Of a stretch of DNA of 64,000 nt, positions 1 to 10,301 are shown piece after piece. Under the pieces are notes generated by a model that ran no database searches, was not told the DNA's origin, and saw nothing but the letters and a program-made list of their open reading frames with translations. Source of the stretch: an uncultured Anaeroplasmataceae bacterium. Its GTDB lineage: Bacteria; Bacillota_I; Bacilli_A; Acholeplasmatales; Anaeroplasmataceae. The number at the start of each line of letters is the position of its first letter. Positions within the stretch are counted from its first letter, which is position 1. The translations under genes were made by a program, and so were the position numbers. Location: the NCBI GenBank assembly GCA_947629825.1, contig CANRFF010000006.1, positions 62,001-126,000 on the forward strand, given 5' to 3'.

Positions 1-318
1 GCCCAGAATCAAAGTGTCCGCCGTCAAATCGTCTTTGATAAAATCAAAAATCCCCACAATATCGAAATCCAGATTCTGTCTTAAAAAATCCAGTGTCATC
101 AACGACAATGTATTACAAGCCAAAATGATTTTATCCACTTTCATCGCAATTAAAATGCGGGATAGATAATAGGCTCTCTTGCAAAGAAATTCTTTGCTTT
201 TGTTTCCATAGGGAAAAAACGCCTCATCCATCAGGACAATCCACTCATTGTCCGGACTCTGAAGATGACGTGCCACCGCCAAAGCGCCTTTACCACTGTC
301 GATCAAACCGATTCTCAT
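1..318 (-). CDS. Glutamate racemase-like protein, 3' part cut by window edge
   Basis: This gene starts at ATG 318 and runs off the left end, giving about 106 visible N-terminal residues. The start MRIGLIDSGKGALAV matches the aspartate/glutamate racemase N-terminus (usual form IGVFDSGxGGLTV), and LACNTLS near residue 82 carries the first catalytic cysteine in the ACNT motif of MurI. FPMGNKS near residue 43 resembles the PYGxKS loop. MurI makes D-glutamate for peptidoglycan in the cytoplasm. The second catalytic cysteine lies outside the window, so activity cannot be judged. A paralogous Asp/Glu racemase is the alternative, and for that reason no gene symbol is given. Confidence 0.72.
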   Translation of the reverse strand, partial: MRIGLIDSGKGALAVARHLQSPDNEWIVLMDEAFFPYGNKSKEFLCKRAYYLSRILIAMKVDKIILACNTLSLMTLDFLRQNLDFDIVGIFDFIKDDLTADTLILG

Positions 319-361
319 CCTATCACCATATTATCATCATATGCTCGGATAAAAAAATCAA

Positions 362-398
362 AACAAAAAGGCAGAAAAAACATCGTCTTTCTTCTGCC
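362..398 (-). terminator. Rho-independent terminator after the exonuclease gene
   Basis: On the minus strand GGCAGAA and TTCTGCC (370-376 and 392-398) form a stem followed by TTTTTGTTTT. It sits directly after the stop codon at 400. Confidence 0.75.
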
Positions 399-399
399 A

Positions 400-1293
400 T
401 TATCCCCATAATTCCTTATGAACTTTATCGTAAAAAGAAGTCAGATGCTGGACTTCTTTTTTAAATGCTTGAAACACTTTACAAGTAACTTCCGAATCGT
501 TGAACGCATCGTGCAACTGTATGGAAAAATCGTCATAGTATAATTGGTACATTTTGAAAAGTCCCGGTTCATTCCGCAAATCATAAAAATTCTTAATCAA
601 CTGACACAGGTTGACAAACCTCGTCTTTGAATTCAACGGAAGTCGATGATGAAGATCATAAGATTGATTCAAAATAATACTGTCGTTTTTTCCATAAATC
701 ACAATGGCCGGACGATAATCGGTTAAAACCTCATTGAATTCTTCATAAAATTTCTCATAAGGAACCGCTTTTTGAAAAAAAGTTTTTTCATCGATATTCA
801 AAAACGTCTGAACCCGACGATTCAGATTCTTCGATAAAGAGGGACGAATATAACTGGAATATCTGAAAATTTCTTCTCCTTCGCCATTGACCAATAAAAA
901 GCCGGCCTGAATGATTTCCGGCTGAAAGCGGTGATTATAATGATACGGAGGCATCGTCATTTCCAAATCCAAAAACATAATATTTCCCAATGAAGATAAA
1001 AATTTCGAAAGGGAAGTATGAATCGATCCTTTGCTGTAATGACAGATTCTTCGATTCATCGAAGGAGTAAATACCTCATTGACATATTCGACCACAACGG
1101 CCTGAATCTGATTTTTCGTAAATCGTTCCGAATCGCTGGCTTCCAAATCCATATATACCCCCTCATAGAGATACGGTTTGAATAACGACCATTGCCCCGA
1201 TTGAAAATAAAGATAAACCCACCGACGAAAAGACTGAAGGGCAATCATTTTTGTTGAAATATTCACTTTTCGAATGACACCGATCAGTCTCAT
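400..1293 (-). CDS. DEDD-family (DnaQ/RNase T-like) 3'-5' exonuclease
   Basis: This 297-residue protein has an exonuclease fold in its C-terminal two thirds. DLE at residues 109-111 is ExoI, an internal Asp region (GKNDS) fits ExoII, and HDAFND near 269 is the HDAxxD ExoIII motif of DEDDh enzymes. Such enzymes remove 3' nucleotides from DNA or RNA using two metal ions. The first ~95 residues show no recognised domain. The ATG at 1293 is chosen because GGAGGA lies just upstream; a longer reading frame exists but would run antisense through trmR. The gene is about 10 bp downstream of trmR on the same strand and may be co-transcribed with it. The substrate cannot be told from sequence. Confidence 0.8.
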   Translation of the reverse strand: MRLIGVIRKVNISTKMIALQSFRRWVYLYFQSGQWSLFKPYLYEGVYMDLEASDSERFTKNQIQAVVVEYVNEVFTPSMNRRICHYSKGSIHTSLSKFLSSLGNIMFLDLEMTMPPYHYNHRFQPEIIQAGFLLVNGEGEEIFRYSSYIRPSLSKNLNRRVQTFLNIDEKTFFQKAVPYEKFYEEFNEVLTDYRPAIVIYGKNDSIILNQSYDLHHRLPLNSKTRFVNLCQLIKNFYDLRNEPGLFKMYQLYYDDFSIQLHDAFNDSEVTCKVFQAFKKEVQHLTSFYDKVHKELWG

Positions 1294-1303
1294 GGTTTCC
1301 TCC

Positions 1304-1921
1304 TTATTTTTTTTCAGATACCGAAATTCCGTCGCCGATATGAAAAAAAGTCGTTTCAAATTCGGGATGGCTTTGCAGGTAACTGCGAAAAGATTGCAGT
1401 TTGCGTACCAATCCCCGAACACTTCTGGAAAGATGTTCATTATCCGAATTTTCCACCAATCCGTGAAAATCCATATTATCACAGATAACCGTTCCCCCAA
1501 CAGAAAGCAAAGGGGTATACAAATCGAAAAACTTTTGATATTGGGCTTTGGCGGCATCAATAAAAATCAAGTCAAACGTTTGATCCGCAAGATCCGAAAC
1601 CGCCTCCAAAGCGTCTTTGAAAATCAAATGGATTTCTTTTCCGAACGGTAGACATCGAAGATTTTTTAGAGCCGTTTGAAACATTTTTTCATTTCGTTCG
1701 ATCGTGTAAATTTCACTGTGACAAACCTGATTCATAAAAATGGCCGAATAACCGACGGCCGTACCAATCTCCAAAATCTTTCTCGGCTTTTTCCTGAAAA
1801 TCCAATCTTCCAAGAACAAACGACCTTCGTCTTGAATAATCGGAACCCGATCCGCCAGTGCTTGTTGGCGGATTTTTTCAATCAGATCATTGACACTCGC
1901 ATTCTTCACTGTCGCATCCAT
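1304..1921 (-). CDS. trmR: tRNA 5-hydroxyuridine O-methyltransferase, YrrM family
   Basis: This is a class I SAM methyltransferase of about 205 residues. LEIGTAVGYSAIFM is the glycine-rich SAM motif, IYTIERNEKM the acidic loop after strand 2, and DLIFIDAAKAQY the motif with the metal-binding Asp of catechol-OMT-like enzymes, followed by GGTVICDNMDFHG. The position downstream of alaS, ruvX and a DUF1292 gene matches the B. subtilis alaS-yrzL-yrrK-yrzB-yrrL-yrrM block, supporting YrrM/TrmR, which methylates 5-hydroxyuridine at tRNA position 34. The ATG at 1921 overlaps the end of the DUF1292 gene by 35 bp; a GTG slightly downstream is an alternative start. mltG (yrrL) is absent between them. 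Confidence 0.8.
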   Translation of the reverse strand: MDATVKNASVNDLIEKIRQQALADRVPIIQDEGRLFLEDWIFRKKPRKILEIGTAVGYSAIFMNQVCHSEIYTIERNEKMFQTALKNLRCLPFGKEIHLIFKDALEAVSDLADQTFDLIFIDAAKAQYQKFFDLYTPLLSVGGTVICDNMDFHGLVENSDNEHLSRSVRGLVRKLQSFRSYLQSHPEFETTFFHIGDGISVSEKK

Positions 1922-2198
1922 CGCAGTTACCGCATTGTCCGTCACAACCGCTTTCCGAAGAAAAATAATCATCAAACAGATTTTCCAGCATTTCCCATTC
2001 TTCATCGGTTTCGACCGCTTGTAAATCTCCGGAACCATCTCCGTGTTCTACATAAATTGCCGCAGAAGCCTCTTTTTCTCCTTCCGGTTGAAATACCACA
2101 TATTTTTTACCGAATTCTTCGGAAACATAGGTGAACAATATTTTACAAACCACCTGTTTTCCTTCTTCGGTTGTAATCGTCATTTGATTATCTTTCAT
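1887..2198 (-). CDS. yrzB: DUF1292 (YrzB-like) protein with cysteine-rich tail
   Basis: The protein has 103 residues. The first ~75 form the acidic DUF1292 domain (MTITTEEGKQVVCKILFTY through EWEMLENLFDDYF), of unknown biochemical function and typically found between ruvX and mltG/yrrM in Bacillota. The last ~20 residues are unusual: eight cysteines in CxxxCxxCxxCxxxxCxC-type spacing after the DYF motif, resembling a metal-binding knuckle. GGAGGAATT precedes ATG 2198. The gene follows ruvX by 9 bp and its 3' end overlaps trmR, so it is part of the alaS-ruvX-yrzB-trmR operon. Confidence 0.85.
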   Translation of the reverse strand: MKDNQMTITTEEGKQVVCKILFTYVSEEFGKKYVVFQPEGEKEASAAIYVEHGDGSGDLQAVETDEEWEMLENLFDDYFSSESGCDGQCGNCDGCDSEECECQ

Positions 2199-2207
2199 AA
2201 TTCCTCC

Positions 2208-2627
2208 TTAAAATCTCATTCGATCCAAATAATTTTGCAAAATCACCACAGCGGCCATTTCGTCTTTTTTTTGTTTCCGTTCTTTTCTTCGGGCATTTCC
2301 CAAAATCATCGTCCGATCCACCATAGTTGTCGTTAGCCGTTCGTCTTCCAAAATCACGGAAATTTCCGAATTCGTTTCGATACTCTCTTTGAATTTCCGA
2401 GAAATATTGGCCCGAATTCCGATATCTCCGTTCATATGCTTGGGATCGCCCAAAACCACTTGCGTCACCCGTTCTTGATGACAAAAATCAATGACATATT
2501 TCCAAGCGCTTTGATAATCGTTTTCCGAAAAACGATATGTCGTTACCGGTCTGGCCAACATTCCGAGTTCATCGGAAATCGCAATTCCGAGCGTTTTACT
2601 TCCCAAATCCAATCCGACAATTTTCAT
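2208..2627 (-). CDS. ruvX: RuvX/YqgF family nuclease
   Basis: The 139-residue protein has an RNase H-like fold. It shows VGLDLGSKTLGIA with the first acidic residue, LGDPKHMNG (a variant of the usual GxPxxMxG), LEDERLTTT with the conserved DERLTT, and KKDEMAAVVILQNYL at the C-terminus with the last Asp. The family includes the putative Holliday-junction resolvase RuvX/YqgF and takes part in 16S rRNA 5' end maturation in E. coli. The start is ATG 2627, which overlaps the alaS stop in TGATG, a sign of translational coupling. All expected catalytic acidic residues are present. Confidence 0.93.
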   Translation of the reverse strand: MKIVGLDLGSKTLGIAISDELGMLARPVTTYRFSENDYQSAWKYVIDFCHQERVTQVVLGDPKHMNGDIGIRANISRKFKESIETNSEISVILEDERLTTTMVDRTMILGNARRKERKQKKDEMAAVVILQNYLDRMRF

Positions 2628-5233
2628 CAATACAATCCTTTTACCTTTTCCAGTGCCAAAGCCACTTTGGAAACATCTTTTCCGCCGGCCTGAGCCAGAT
2701 CTTTTTTGCCTCCGCCTCCGCCTCCGGTGATTTTCGCTGCTTCTTTAACCAAAAAGGAAGCGTCATATCCTTCTTTGGTCGCACAGACAAAGGTTACTTT
2801 AGAGTCGGTGGAAGAAACCAAAAATACAATATCCAACTGCTTATTGTTTTTCAAAGCGACCGCCATATCTTTCAATAAATTCGAATCCTCAACGGAAACT
2901 TCCGCAAAAAGTTTGCGATTTTCAATCAAAGAATCAAACCGGTTCAGATCGGAAAGCACCTGGCGGCTCTTCTGATTTTGAATCTCTTTTTCCAGATTTT
3001 TCAAAGCGTTTTGGGCTTCAAACAACAATTTCCGTAAATGTAAAATATATCGATATCCGAATTCCTGCGGTTCGGCAAAAACAAACGGATTTTTCAAAAT
3101 CATTTGTTCTCGACGAGCCGTTTCGATGAGCGTATTAGCCTTATCTTCAACCGATCGGATATTTTGCAGTAAATGAGCGCAGGATTCTTTTACAAATTTC
3201 ATCGCATTTTTCGATGTCGCCGCAGTGATTCTGAAAATCCCCGAACCGATCGATTCGAAAGATTCAATCGCAAACGCTTCGATTTCTTCCGTATTTTTCA
3301 CATGCGTTCCGGCACAGAATTCTTTGGAAACCTCCATATCCACCACCCGAACCACACTTCCGTATTTTTCACCGAACAATGCCATAGCACCCGATTTTTT
3401 GGCTTCTTCGATCGGCAACACCATCGTTTTTACCGGGTGAGCCTGAGAAATGAATTCATTGACCAGATCTTCTATTTTCAATATTTCCTCATCGGAAAGT
3501 GTCGAATAATTGTTGAAATCGAATCGACAATACGTCGGTCCGACGGATGAGCCTTGTTGGTGGACGTGATTTCCCAAGATTTTTTGGAGAGCTGCCTGCA
3601 ACAAATGGGCGGAAGAATGATTTTTACGGGTCAGATTTCTTCTTTCCTCATCAATTTGCGCAAACACTTCATCCCCGACTTTGAAATTGCCGCAGACCTG
3701 ATGCAGATGCTGTCCGTTCGGCATTTTTATCACATCCGAAACCGGCTGTCCCTCAATGGTACCGCAATCGGAAAATTGACCGCCGGATAACGCGTAAAAC
3801 GGCGTTTTTTCCAAAACGATTCCCTCTTTGAAAACCGCAATCACTTTGGTGTGAATACTCGTTTGTTCATATCCGACAAAAGTCGACGGAGTCTTGAAAT
3901 TCAAAAATGCCTCATTTTGACCGGCCATCGAATTTTCTTCTTTTCTTGCGTCTCTCGCTCTTTGTTTTTGTTCGTTCAACAATTCTTTGAATCCCGCAAC
4001 ATCTACCGTCAAACCGCTTTCGGTCGCATATTCGATGGTCAATTCAATCGGGAAACCATAAGTATCATATAACTGGAAAGCATCTTCTTTGCAAATCATC
4101 TCTCCCGACTTCGAAACGATTTGTTCCAGTCGTTTTTCCCCACTGGATAACGTAGCCAGAAATTTTTCTTCCTCGGCGGAAATGATTTTTTTGACAATCT
4201 CCGCTTTTTCATGCAGATACGGATAATACGGATCCATAATCCGAATCACCACATCAACCAACCGAGCCATAAACGGTTCGTTGATTCCGATGGATTTGGC
4301 ATATTTGGACGCTCTTCTTAACACTCTCCGAAGCACATATCCTCTTCCTTCATTGGACAAAACCGCTCCGTCTGCCACCGCAAAAACAACCGTTCTCACA
4401 TGGTCGGCAATCACTTTGAAAGCCATTTGCCCCTCGTATTTCGTTTTGGAAATCTCTTCGGTTTTGCGGATGATCGGCATAAATAAATCCGTATCGTAAT
4501 TCGTGTCGACTTCCTGCATGACACAACAAAGTCTTTCCAATCCCCAACCGGTATCGATATTTTTGGAAGGAAGTTCCCGATAGTCTTTGCGAGCCACTCC
4601 TTCTTTGGAATTGAACTGTGAAAACACAATATTCCCGATTTCGATAAACCGGTCATTTTCAATATCCTGTTCGATCAATTCTTTTCCCCGCAAATCATAT
4701 TTTTCCCCACGGTCGAAAAACATTTCCGTGTCCGGACCGCAAGGCCCTTCTCCGATTTCCCAAAAATTACTTTCCAAAGGAATCAGATGATCCGGCGCAA
4801 TTCCATGGGAAAGCCAAAGATTTTTCGCCTCCGTATCAAAGGAATAATAAGTAATATATAACTGTTCTTTTTTAAAATCAAACCATTGCGGTTCGAATAG
4901 AATTTCACAAGCATAAGCAATCGCTTCTTTTTTGAAATAATCTCCAATGGAAAAATTTCCGAGCATTTCGAAAAAAGTATGATGACGTGCCGTTTTTCCG
5001 ACATTTTCGATATCATTGGTTCGAATGCACTTCTGTGCATTGGTAATTCTCGGATTTTCGGGAACGACCCTTCCGTCAAAATATTTTTTCAAAGGAGTTA
5101 CTCCCGCATTGGTCCACAACAGAGTCGGATCGTCATGAGGAACCAACGATGCGGAAGGTTCGATTTTATGTCCTTTTTGTTGATAAAAATCCAACCACAT
5201 CTGACGAATTTGGCTGGAAGTCATTTTTTTCAT
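2627..5233 (-). CDS. alaS: Alanyl-tRNA synthetase
   Basis: This full-length 868-residue class II synthetase charges tRNA-Ala. The N-terminal catalytic domain is seen in FYQQKGHKIEPSASLVPHDD and TNAGVTPLK. The editing domain carries the zinc/catalytic HSSAHLLQAAL (HxxxH type) and CAGTHV motifs. The C-Ala region ends in a glycine run, TGGGGGGK. ATG 5233 is preceded by GGAGG at suitable spacing; an in-frame ATG lies three codons later. No T-box leader was found, unlike thrS and trpS here. It heads the operon alaS-ruvX-yrzB-trmR. Confidence 0.97.
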   Translation of the reverse strand: MKKMTSSQIRQMWLDFYQQKGHKIEPSASLVPHDDPTLLWTNAGVTPLKKYFDGRVVPENPRITNAQKCIRTNDIENVGKTARHHTFFEMLGNFSIGDYFKKEAIAYACEILFEPQWFDFKKEQLYITYYSFDTEAKNLWLSHGIAPDHLIPLESNFWEIGEGPCGPDTEMFFDRGEKYDLRGKELIEQDIENDRFIEIGNIVFSQFNSKEGVARKDYRELPSKNIDTGWGLERLCCVMQEVDTNYDTDLFMPIIRKTEEISKTKYEGQMAFKVIADHVRTVVFAVADGAVLSNEGRGYVLRRVLRRASKYAKSIGINEPFMARLVDVVIRIMDPYYPYLHEKAEIVKKIISAEEEKFLATLSSGEKRLEQIVSKSGEMICKEDAFQLYDTYGFPIELTIEYATESGLTVDVAGFKELLNEQKQRARDARKEENSMAGQNEAFLNFKTPSTFVGYEQTSIHTKVIAVFKEGIVLEKTPFYALSGGQFSDCGTIEGQPVSDVIKMPNGQHLHQVCGNFKVGDEVFAQIDEERRNLTRKNHSSAHLLQAALQKILGNHVHQQGSSVGPTYCRFDFNNYSTLSDEEILKIEDLVNEFISQAHPVKTMVLPIEEAKKSGAMALFGEKYGSVVRVVDMEVSKEFCAGTHVKNTEEIEAFAIESFESIGSGIFRITAATSKNAMKFVKESCAHLLQNIRSVEDKANTLIETARREQMILKNPFVFAEPQEFGYRYILHLRKLLFEAQNALKNLEKEIQNQKSRQVLSDLNRFDSLIENRKLFAEVSVEDSNLLKDMAVALKNNKQLDIVFLVSSTDSKVTFVCATKEGYDASFLVKEAAKITGGGGGGKKDLAQAGGKDVSKVALALEKVKGLY

Positions 5234-5271
5234 ACCTTACGCCTCCGAAATTTCAAAAATACAACATTTTT

Positions 5272-5300
5272 ATTTTACCAAAAAAAAACTTTTAATACAA
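5272..5300 (-). promoter_or_regulatory. alaS operon promoter
   Basis: On the minus strand there is a TTGTAT -35 (plus 5295-5300) and a TAAAAT -10 (plus 5272-5277) separated by 17 bp, about 40 bp upstream of alaS. Confidence 0.55.
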
Positions 5301-5424
5301 GAAATAAGCCGAAATCCCTTGCGAAAAACCTTAATTTTCTTAAAATTCTTTCAAAACCGGAAAAACTCGGCGTTTTTTCAACTTCGGTGTTTTTCCTGAT
5401 ATAATAAAAACAAAAGGAGTAATT

Positions 5425-5652
5425 ATGACCGAAAAAGAATTTTTAATGTCCGTCAAAATTCAAAGAGAACGACTGTTTTTAAGCCAAAAAGACTTCGCCA
5501 GACAAATTCCCCTCTCCAAAAGTACTTACTGCAAAATCGAAAACGGTCGGCAAAAAATCACTTTTTTCGTATTGAAACGAATTGCGGAAATTTTGAATAT
5601 CAACCTTAATTCCATCAAAGATCCCAAAGGACGAATTTTTTGGACGGATTAA
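5425..5652 (+). CDS. Small Xre-family HTH regulator
   Basis: A 75-residue protein that is almost entirely one Cro/CI-type helix-turn-helix. LFLSQKDFARQIPLSKSTY covers helices 2-3, followed by KIENGRQ and LKRIAEILNINLNSI. It resembles stand-alone phage-type repressors but no phage genes surround it. A strong AAAAGGAG ribosome site precedes ATG 5425, and a TATAAT box with a 17-bp-spaced weak -35 (TTCAAC) lies just upstream. It is transcribed divergently from alaS and ends at a bidirectional terminator. Its target is not evident. Confidence 0.85.
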   Translation: MTEKEFLMSVKIQRERLFLSQKDFARQIPLSKSTYCKIENGRQKITFFVLKRIAEILNINLNSIKDPKGRIFWTD

Positions 5653-5654
5653 AA

Positions 5655-5680
5655 AAACTTGCGGACAGAACCGCAAGTTT
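5655..5680. terminator. Bidirectional terminator
   Basis: AAACTTGCGG (5655-5664) and CCGCAAGTTT (5671-5680) form a perfect stem. It serves the Xre gene on the plus strand and the recD2/small-ORF unit on the minus strand. Confidence 0.85.
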
Positions 5681-5690
5681 TCAACAAAAC

Positions 5691-5804
5691 CTATTCGATA
5701 TTTATTTTTTTTAAAACATTTTTAAAAGGTTTGCGAATTTGTTTACATTCGGATAACATCATCCCGACCATTATCCCAGTAACCATATACATCATTTTTT
5801 TCAT
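5691..5804 (-). CDS. Possible small membrane protein downstream of recD2
   Basis: A 37-codon frame starts at ATG 5804 with GGGTGA about 5 bases upstream and ends at TAG 5691, immediately before the terminator at 5655-5680. The N-terminus MKKMMYMVTGIMVGMML is a methionine-rich hydrophobic stretch long enough to span the membrane. The C-terminal half (CKQIRKPFKNVLKKINIE) is basic, as in amphipathic membrane-anchored small proteins. An in-frame ATG at 5816 would add four residues. No family is recognised. Its position between the recD2 stop and a terminator, together with the ribosome site, supports it as a real gene, but there is no homology evidence. Confidence 0.5.
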   Translation of the reverse strand: MKKMMYMVTGIMVGMMLSECKQIRKPFKNVLKKINIE

Positions 5805-5855
5805 TTTTTCACCCATTTATAGTTTGAAAAAAAAGATTGCTTCTATGGTGGAAAT

Positions 5856-8128
5856 TTATTCCATAAAAGTATATGGGGTGATGTTTTCCATCCCATATTC
5901 TCCCAAATCGTCGAAAGGAAGATTTGAATCTGCAAACGATAGTGGCGTCGTTTTTTGCGATAACCGTGACAAAAGTCCGGTTTGGCGGGGAGTTTCCAAC
6001 GTATGAATCGCCTGATTCAAAGTTTCGATCTGCCCGACAAGAATCAATTTCTTCTTGGCTCTGGTCGCCGCCGTATAAATGATTTTTTTACGTAACATCC
6101 GGGAATAACAAGGTAAAATCGGTAAAATCACATAGTCATATTCGCTTCCTTGGGATTTATGAACCGAGATGGCATAAGCCAGTCTCAAATCATCCAGATT
6201 CTTTGTCGGATAGGAAAGGATTTTTCCGTCGAAATCAATCACCAAAATTTCTTGATTTTCCTTTTTGACGATTTCCAGAATCTTTCCGATATCTCCGTTC
6301 ATAATTCCCAGTTCCGGTTCATTTTTCAGTTGTAAAACCTTATCGTCTTTTTTGAAAATTCTCTCTTCCCGAACGATTTTTTCTTCTTGCGGATTATAGC
6401 GATTGCTGATGGCCTCATTCATCGCATCGATTCCGGCGATTCCGGCATACATCGGTATCAATACCTGAATTCCGCCGAAAAGGTCGTTTCCGGAAGAAAG
6501 ATAAGCGTCCAATAATTTATAAAGCATCCATTTCAGATTGCCGGCCTCGCAAGGATAAAAGTAAACTTCTTTTTTGGCACTGAAAATCCGGTAGTCGATC
6601 TGTTCTTCCATAATCATATTGGAAAACCGGATAATATCCGAATCTTTGGCCTGTCGCATAATCTGACGAAGGCGAACCGTGGAAAATAAATCCGACGCAA
6701 TCAGATCGTGAAAGACATTTCCGGGAGATACCGACGGCAATTGATTTTCATCTCCCACAAAAATCAACTGACAGGCAGAGGGAAGCGCCCGGATCAAACT
6801 GGCCGAAAGTTCGGTATCCATCATCGAAGCCTCATCGACAATCACCAAAGAAACACTCAAAGGGGACTTTTCGTTTTTCGTAAACATTCCCTCATAATTA
6901 TATCCCAGTGCCTTATGAATGGTCGTCGCTTTGAAATGAGTTACTTCTTCCATTCGCTTGGCCGCTCTTCCGGTAGGTGCCATCAATGCGATTTTCATAT
7001 CCAATTCTTCACAAGGAAAAACAAGATGATTCAATTTGGCATAGGTTCGTAAAATACCGCAAATGATGGTTGATTTTCCGGTTCCCGGACCCCCGGTAAT
7101 CACCGATAATTTCGACGACAACGAATTGACAATGGCCTCTTGTTGTAAATCGGTATAAATCATTTCCAAATCTTTTTGTACTTCTTGAATCGCCTGTTTG
7201 ATTTTTTCCCGGGAAAACGACGGCTTTCCCTGACGACTCATCTTGATCAGTCCTTCCGCCATTTTGATTTCCGCTTGGTATAGTACCGGTTCGAAAACCC
7301 GTTCGTTTTCGACAATCACTTGCCGGTGACCGATCAATTCTTCCAAAGCGTCTTCCAAAAAATGACGATCTTCGGTCAGAAAATTCAAAAGTGCCGCCGT
7401 TGAAGAAATCAATTGTGATTTTGTCACAAAAGTAAATCCCTGTTGGTAACACACCATATGAAGCGCATATTTCAAGGCTTCTTTCAATCGCAAAGGATTT
7501 TTCTCGTCAACCCCCAAATTCAAAGCCAGCTGATCGCTTTTTTTAAAACCGAACCCATCCATTTCGTAAATCAATAGATACGGATTTTCTTCGATTCGGT
7601 TGGCGGCATCCAACCCGTAATGTTCCATCAGACGATAAACCATCGTATTGGAAAGTCCGAATCCGTAAAGACGGATCAATACCTGTTCATTTTCAAAATT
7701 ATCTTTCAAAACCGTTGAAAGAATTTCTTTTTTGGCCGAACTCATCAAGCGGATATGGTCCAAACAAGAATCATCTTTTAAAATCTTTTGAATACAATCC
7801 ACTCCCAACTGTTCGACAATGTTCGTTGCTAATTTGGGACCGATTCCTATAAATCTGGACGAGGAAAGATAAGCAATCAAGCCGGCTTTGGTAAAATTTT
7901 TACTCTGAGTATAAGACGATACCACAAATTGCTTTCCATACTTTGCATGTTCTTTATAAAAACCGACAAATTCATAAGTCAGTCCTTCCCCAAGCAAGGG
8001 AAAATAGCCGACAATGATTTGTTCTTCGTTGTTTTCCAGAAGAATCCGTGCCACTTTATATAAAGAGTCTTCACTTTGAAAAAGATATCCTTTGATTTGA
8101 CCGATCAAAACTTCTCTTGTTTCATCCA

Positions 8129-8129
<1 letters not shown>
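5856..8129 (-). CDS. recD2: RecD2-type ATP-dependent DNA helicase
   Basis: The protein has 757 residues. The N-terminal region carries the RecD2-specific helix-hairpin-helix segment (SRFIGIGPKLATNIVEQLG, ~92-110). The SF1B motor begins with Walker A GGPGTGKST at ~346-354, then motif Ia APTGRAAKRM, Walker B IVDEASMMD, and FVGDENQLPSV. The C-terminal SH3/UvrD_C_2 part has AYAISVHKSQGSEYDYVI and YTAATRAKKKL. RecD2 is a 5'-3' helicase acting without RecBC in repair and replication-fork maintenance. ATG 8129 overlaps the mnmA stop as TGATG, so the two are translationally coupled. Confidence 0.95.
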
Positions 8130-9265
<1,136 letters not shown>

Positions 9266-9373
9266 TCACCTTCTGTCTATTCATTTATTTTATCATAACA
9301 GACAATAAAAAACTAGAAATTCTCTTGATTTTTTTATATAATATGATACATCCTAGTAGTAAGGAGTGATTTT

Positions 9374-10183
9374 ATGGAACAACCAAATCGTCCCGTCAAT
9401 GAAAATGAACATACCTATGATAACGGATTCCATCCGAAAGAGGTCGTTTTAAAGGAAAACTATCATTTTTACAATCGGAATTTTTTCTTTCGAATCGTTG
9501 AAAAAACGTTAATCTTTTTCACCAGAATCTGGCTACTCGTACCTCGTATGGTAATGGGAATCAAAATTATCGGCCGAAAAAACAAAAGAAAAGTAAAAGG
9601 CGCCATTATGATTTGCAATCACATTCATCAATTCGACGCTTTCTTTTTGGTGGCGACAACCTATTTTCAAAAAGTCTATGTCACAATGCTTCAAAGCAAT
9701 CTGGGATTCGGAATTGCCTCAAGATATATGCGTTATGCCGCTGCCGTACCCATTCCGACCGATCGAAGATTACTGAGAAAATTCAATGAGGAAACCAAAA
9801 AAACATTGGAACGAAAAGATAACATTCTGTTTTATCCCGAAGCCTCTTTGGTTCCGTTTTGCGATCATATCCGTCATTTTCTGCCCGGTGCGTTCCACTA
9901 TGCCGTTGTGAATCATGCTCCGATCATTCCTTGTTGTTATACCTTTCATCAACCGAAAGGCATTCGGAAATTATACCGAAAAAAACCGGTTCTTCATCTG
10001 ACCTTTTTGGATCCGTATGATCCGCCTTCTACCCAAAACCGCGCGAACGATATCGAAACGGCCACCAAAGAAGTACATGATCTGATAGAAAAATATTTTA
10101 TCGAACATAGCGATTATTACTATCAAAACGGACAAAAAATCCGAAATACATTTACAAAAGAAAAGAAAAATGATAACATATAA
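9374..10183 (+). CDS. 1-acyl-sn-glycerol-3-phosphate acyltransferase-like protein
   Basis: The 269-residue protein is of the PlsC/LPLAT family. A hydrophobic segment at ~45-62 (LIFFTRIWLLVPRMVMG) anchors it. CNHIHQFDAFFL carries the NHxxxxD catalytic motif, PIPTDRR matches the second block, and FYPEAS replaces the usual FPEGTRS in the third, so it is a divergent member. The family transfers acyl chains to lysophosphatidate at the inner membrane face. AAGGAGTG precedes ATG 9374. A fluoride riboswitch starts right after its stop codon, so the next gene is independently controlled. The divergent third motif leaves substrate identity open. Confidence 0.82.
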   Translation: MEQPNRPVNENEHTYDNGFHPKEVVLKENYHFYNRNFFFRIVEKTLIFFTRIWLLVPRMVMGIKIIGRKNKRKVKGAIMICNHIHQFDAFFLVATTYFQKVYVTMLQSNLGFGIASRYMRYAAAVPIPTDRRLLRKFNEETKKTLERKDNILFYPEASLVPFCDHIRHFLPGAFHYAVVNHAPIIPCCYTFHQPKGIRKLYRKKPVLHLTFLDPYDPPSTQNRANDIETATKEVHDLIEKYFIEHSDYYYQNGQKIRNTFTKEKKNDNI

Positions 10184-10280
10184 CCGGGAATGATGTTCTC
10201 CCCTGTAGAAATACTAAACCGCATTATGCTGATGACGTCTGCAACCTCTTGAGGTCAGTGCAGATATCATCAGTTTTTTT
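10184..10280 (+). promoter_or_regulatory. Fluoride (crcB-type) riboswitch with intrinsic terminator
   Basis: The leader shows the conserved blocks of the fluoride aptamer: GGGAATGATGTTCTCC (10186-10201; consensus GGxRAUGRxGUUCxCC), then AACCGC (10217-10222), then GCTGATGAC followed by TCTGC (10228-10242). The 3' aptamer strand CTGATGA also pairs with TCATCAG (10267-10273), and TCTGCA with TGCAGA, forming a long terminator with T7 at 10274-10280. This is the expected expression platform: fluoride binding holds the aptamer strand and prevents termination. The downstream gene is a cation/proton antiporter rather than crcB. Confidence 0.92.
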
Positions 10281-10301
10281 ATGAAAAAAGGAGTGAAAAA
10301 A

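Noticed and set aside
1294-1560. N-terminal extension of the exonuclease gene
   Set aside because: It would run through trmR on the same strand in another frame; ATG 1293 has GGAGGA directly upstream.
5234-5424. T-box leader for alaS
   Set aside because: Looked for GGUGGNACCGCG-like sequence and a terminator; neither is present.
5659-6006. 115-aa plus-strand ORF
   Set aside because: It begins inside the terminator and runs antisense to the small ORF and recD2.
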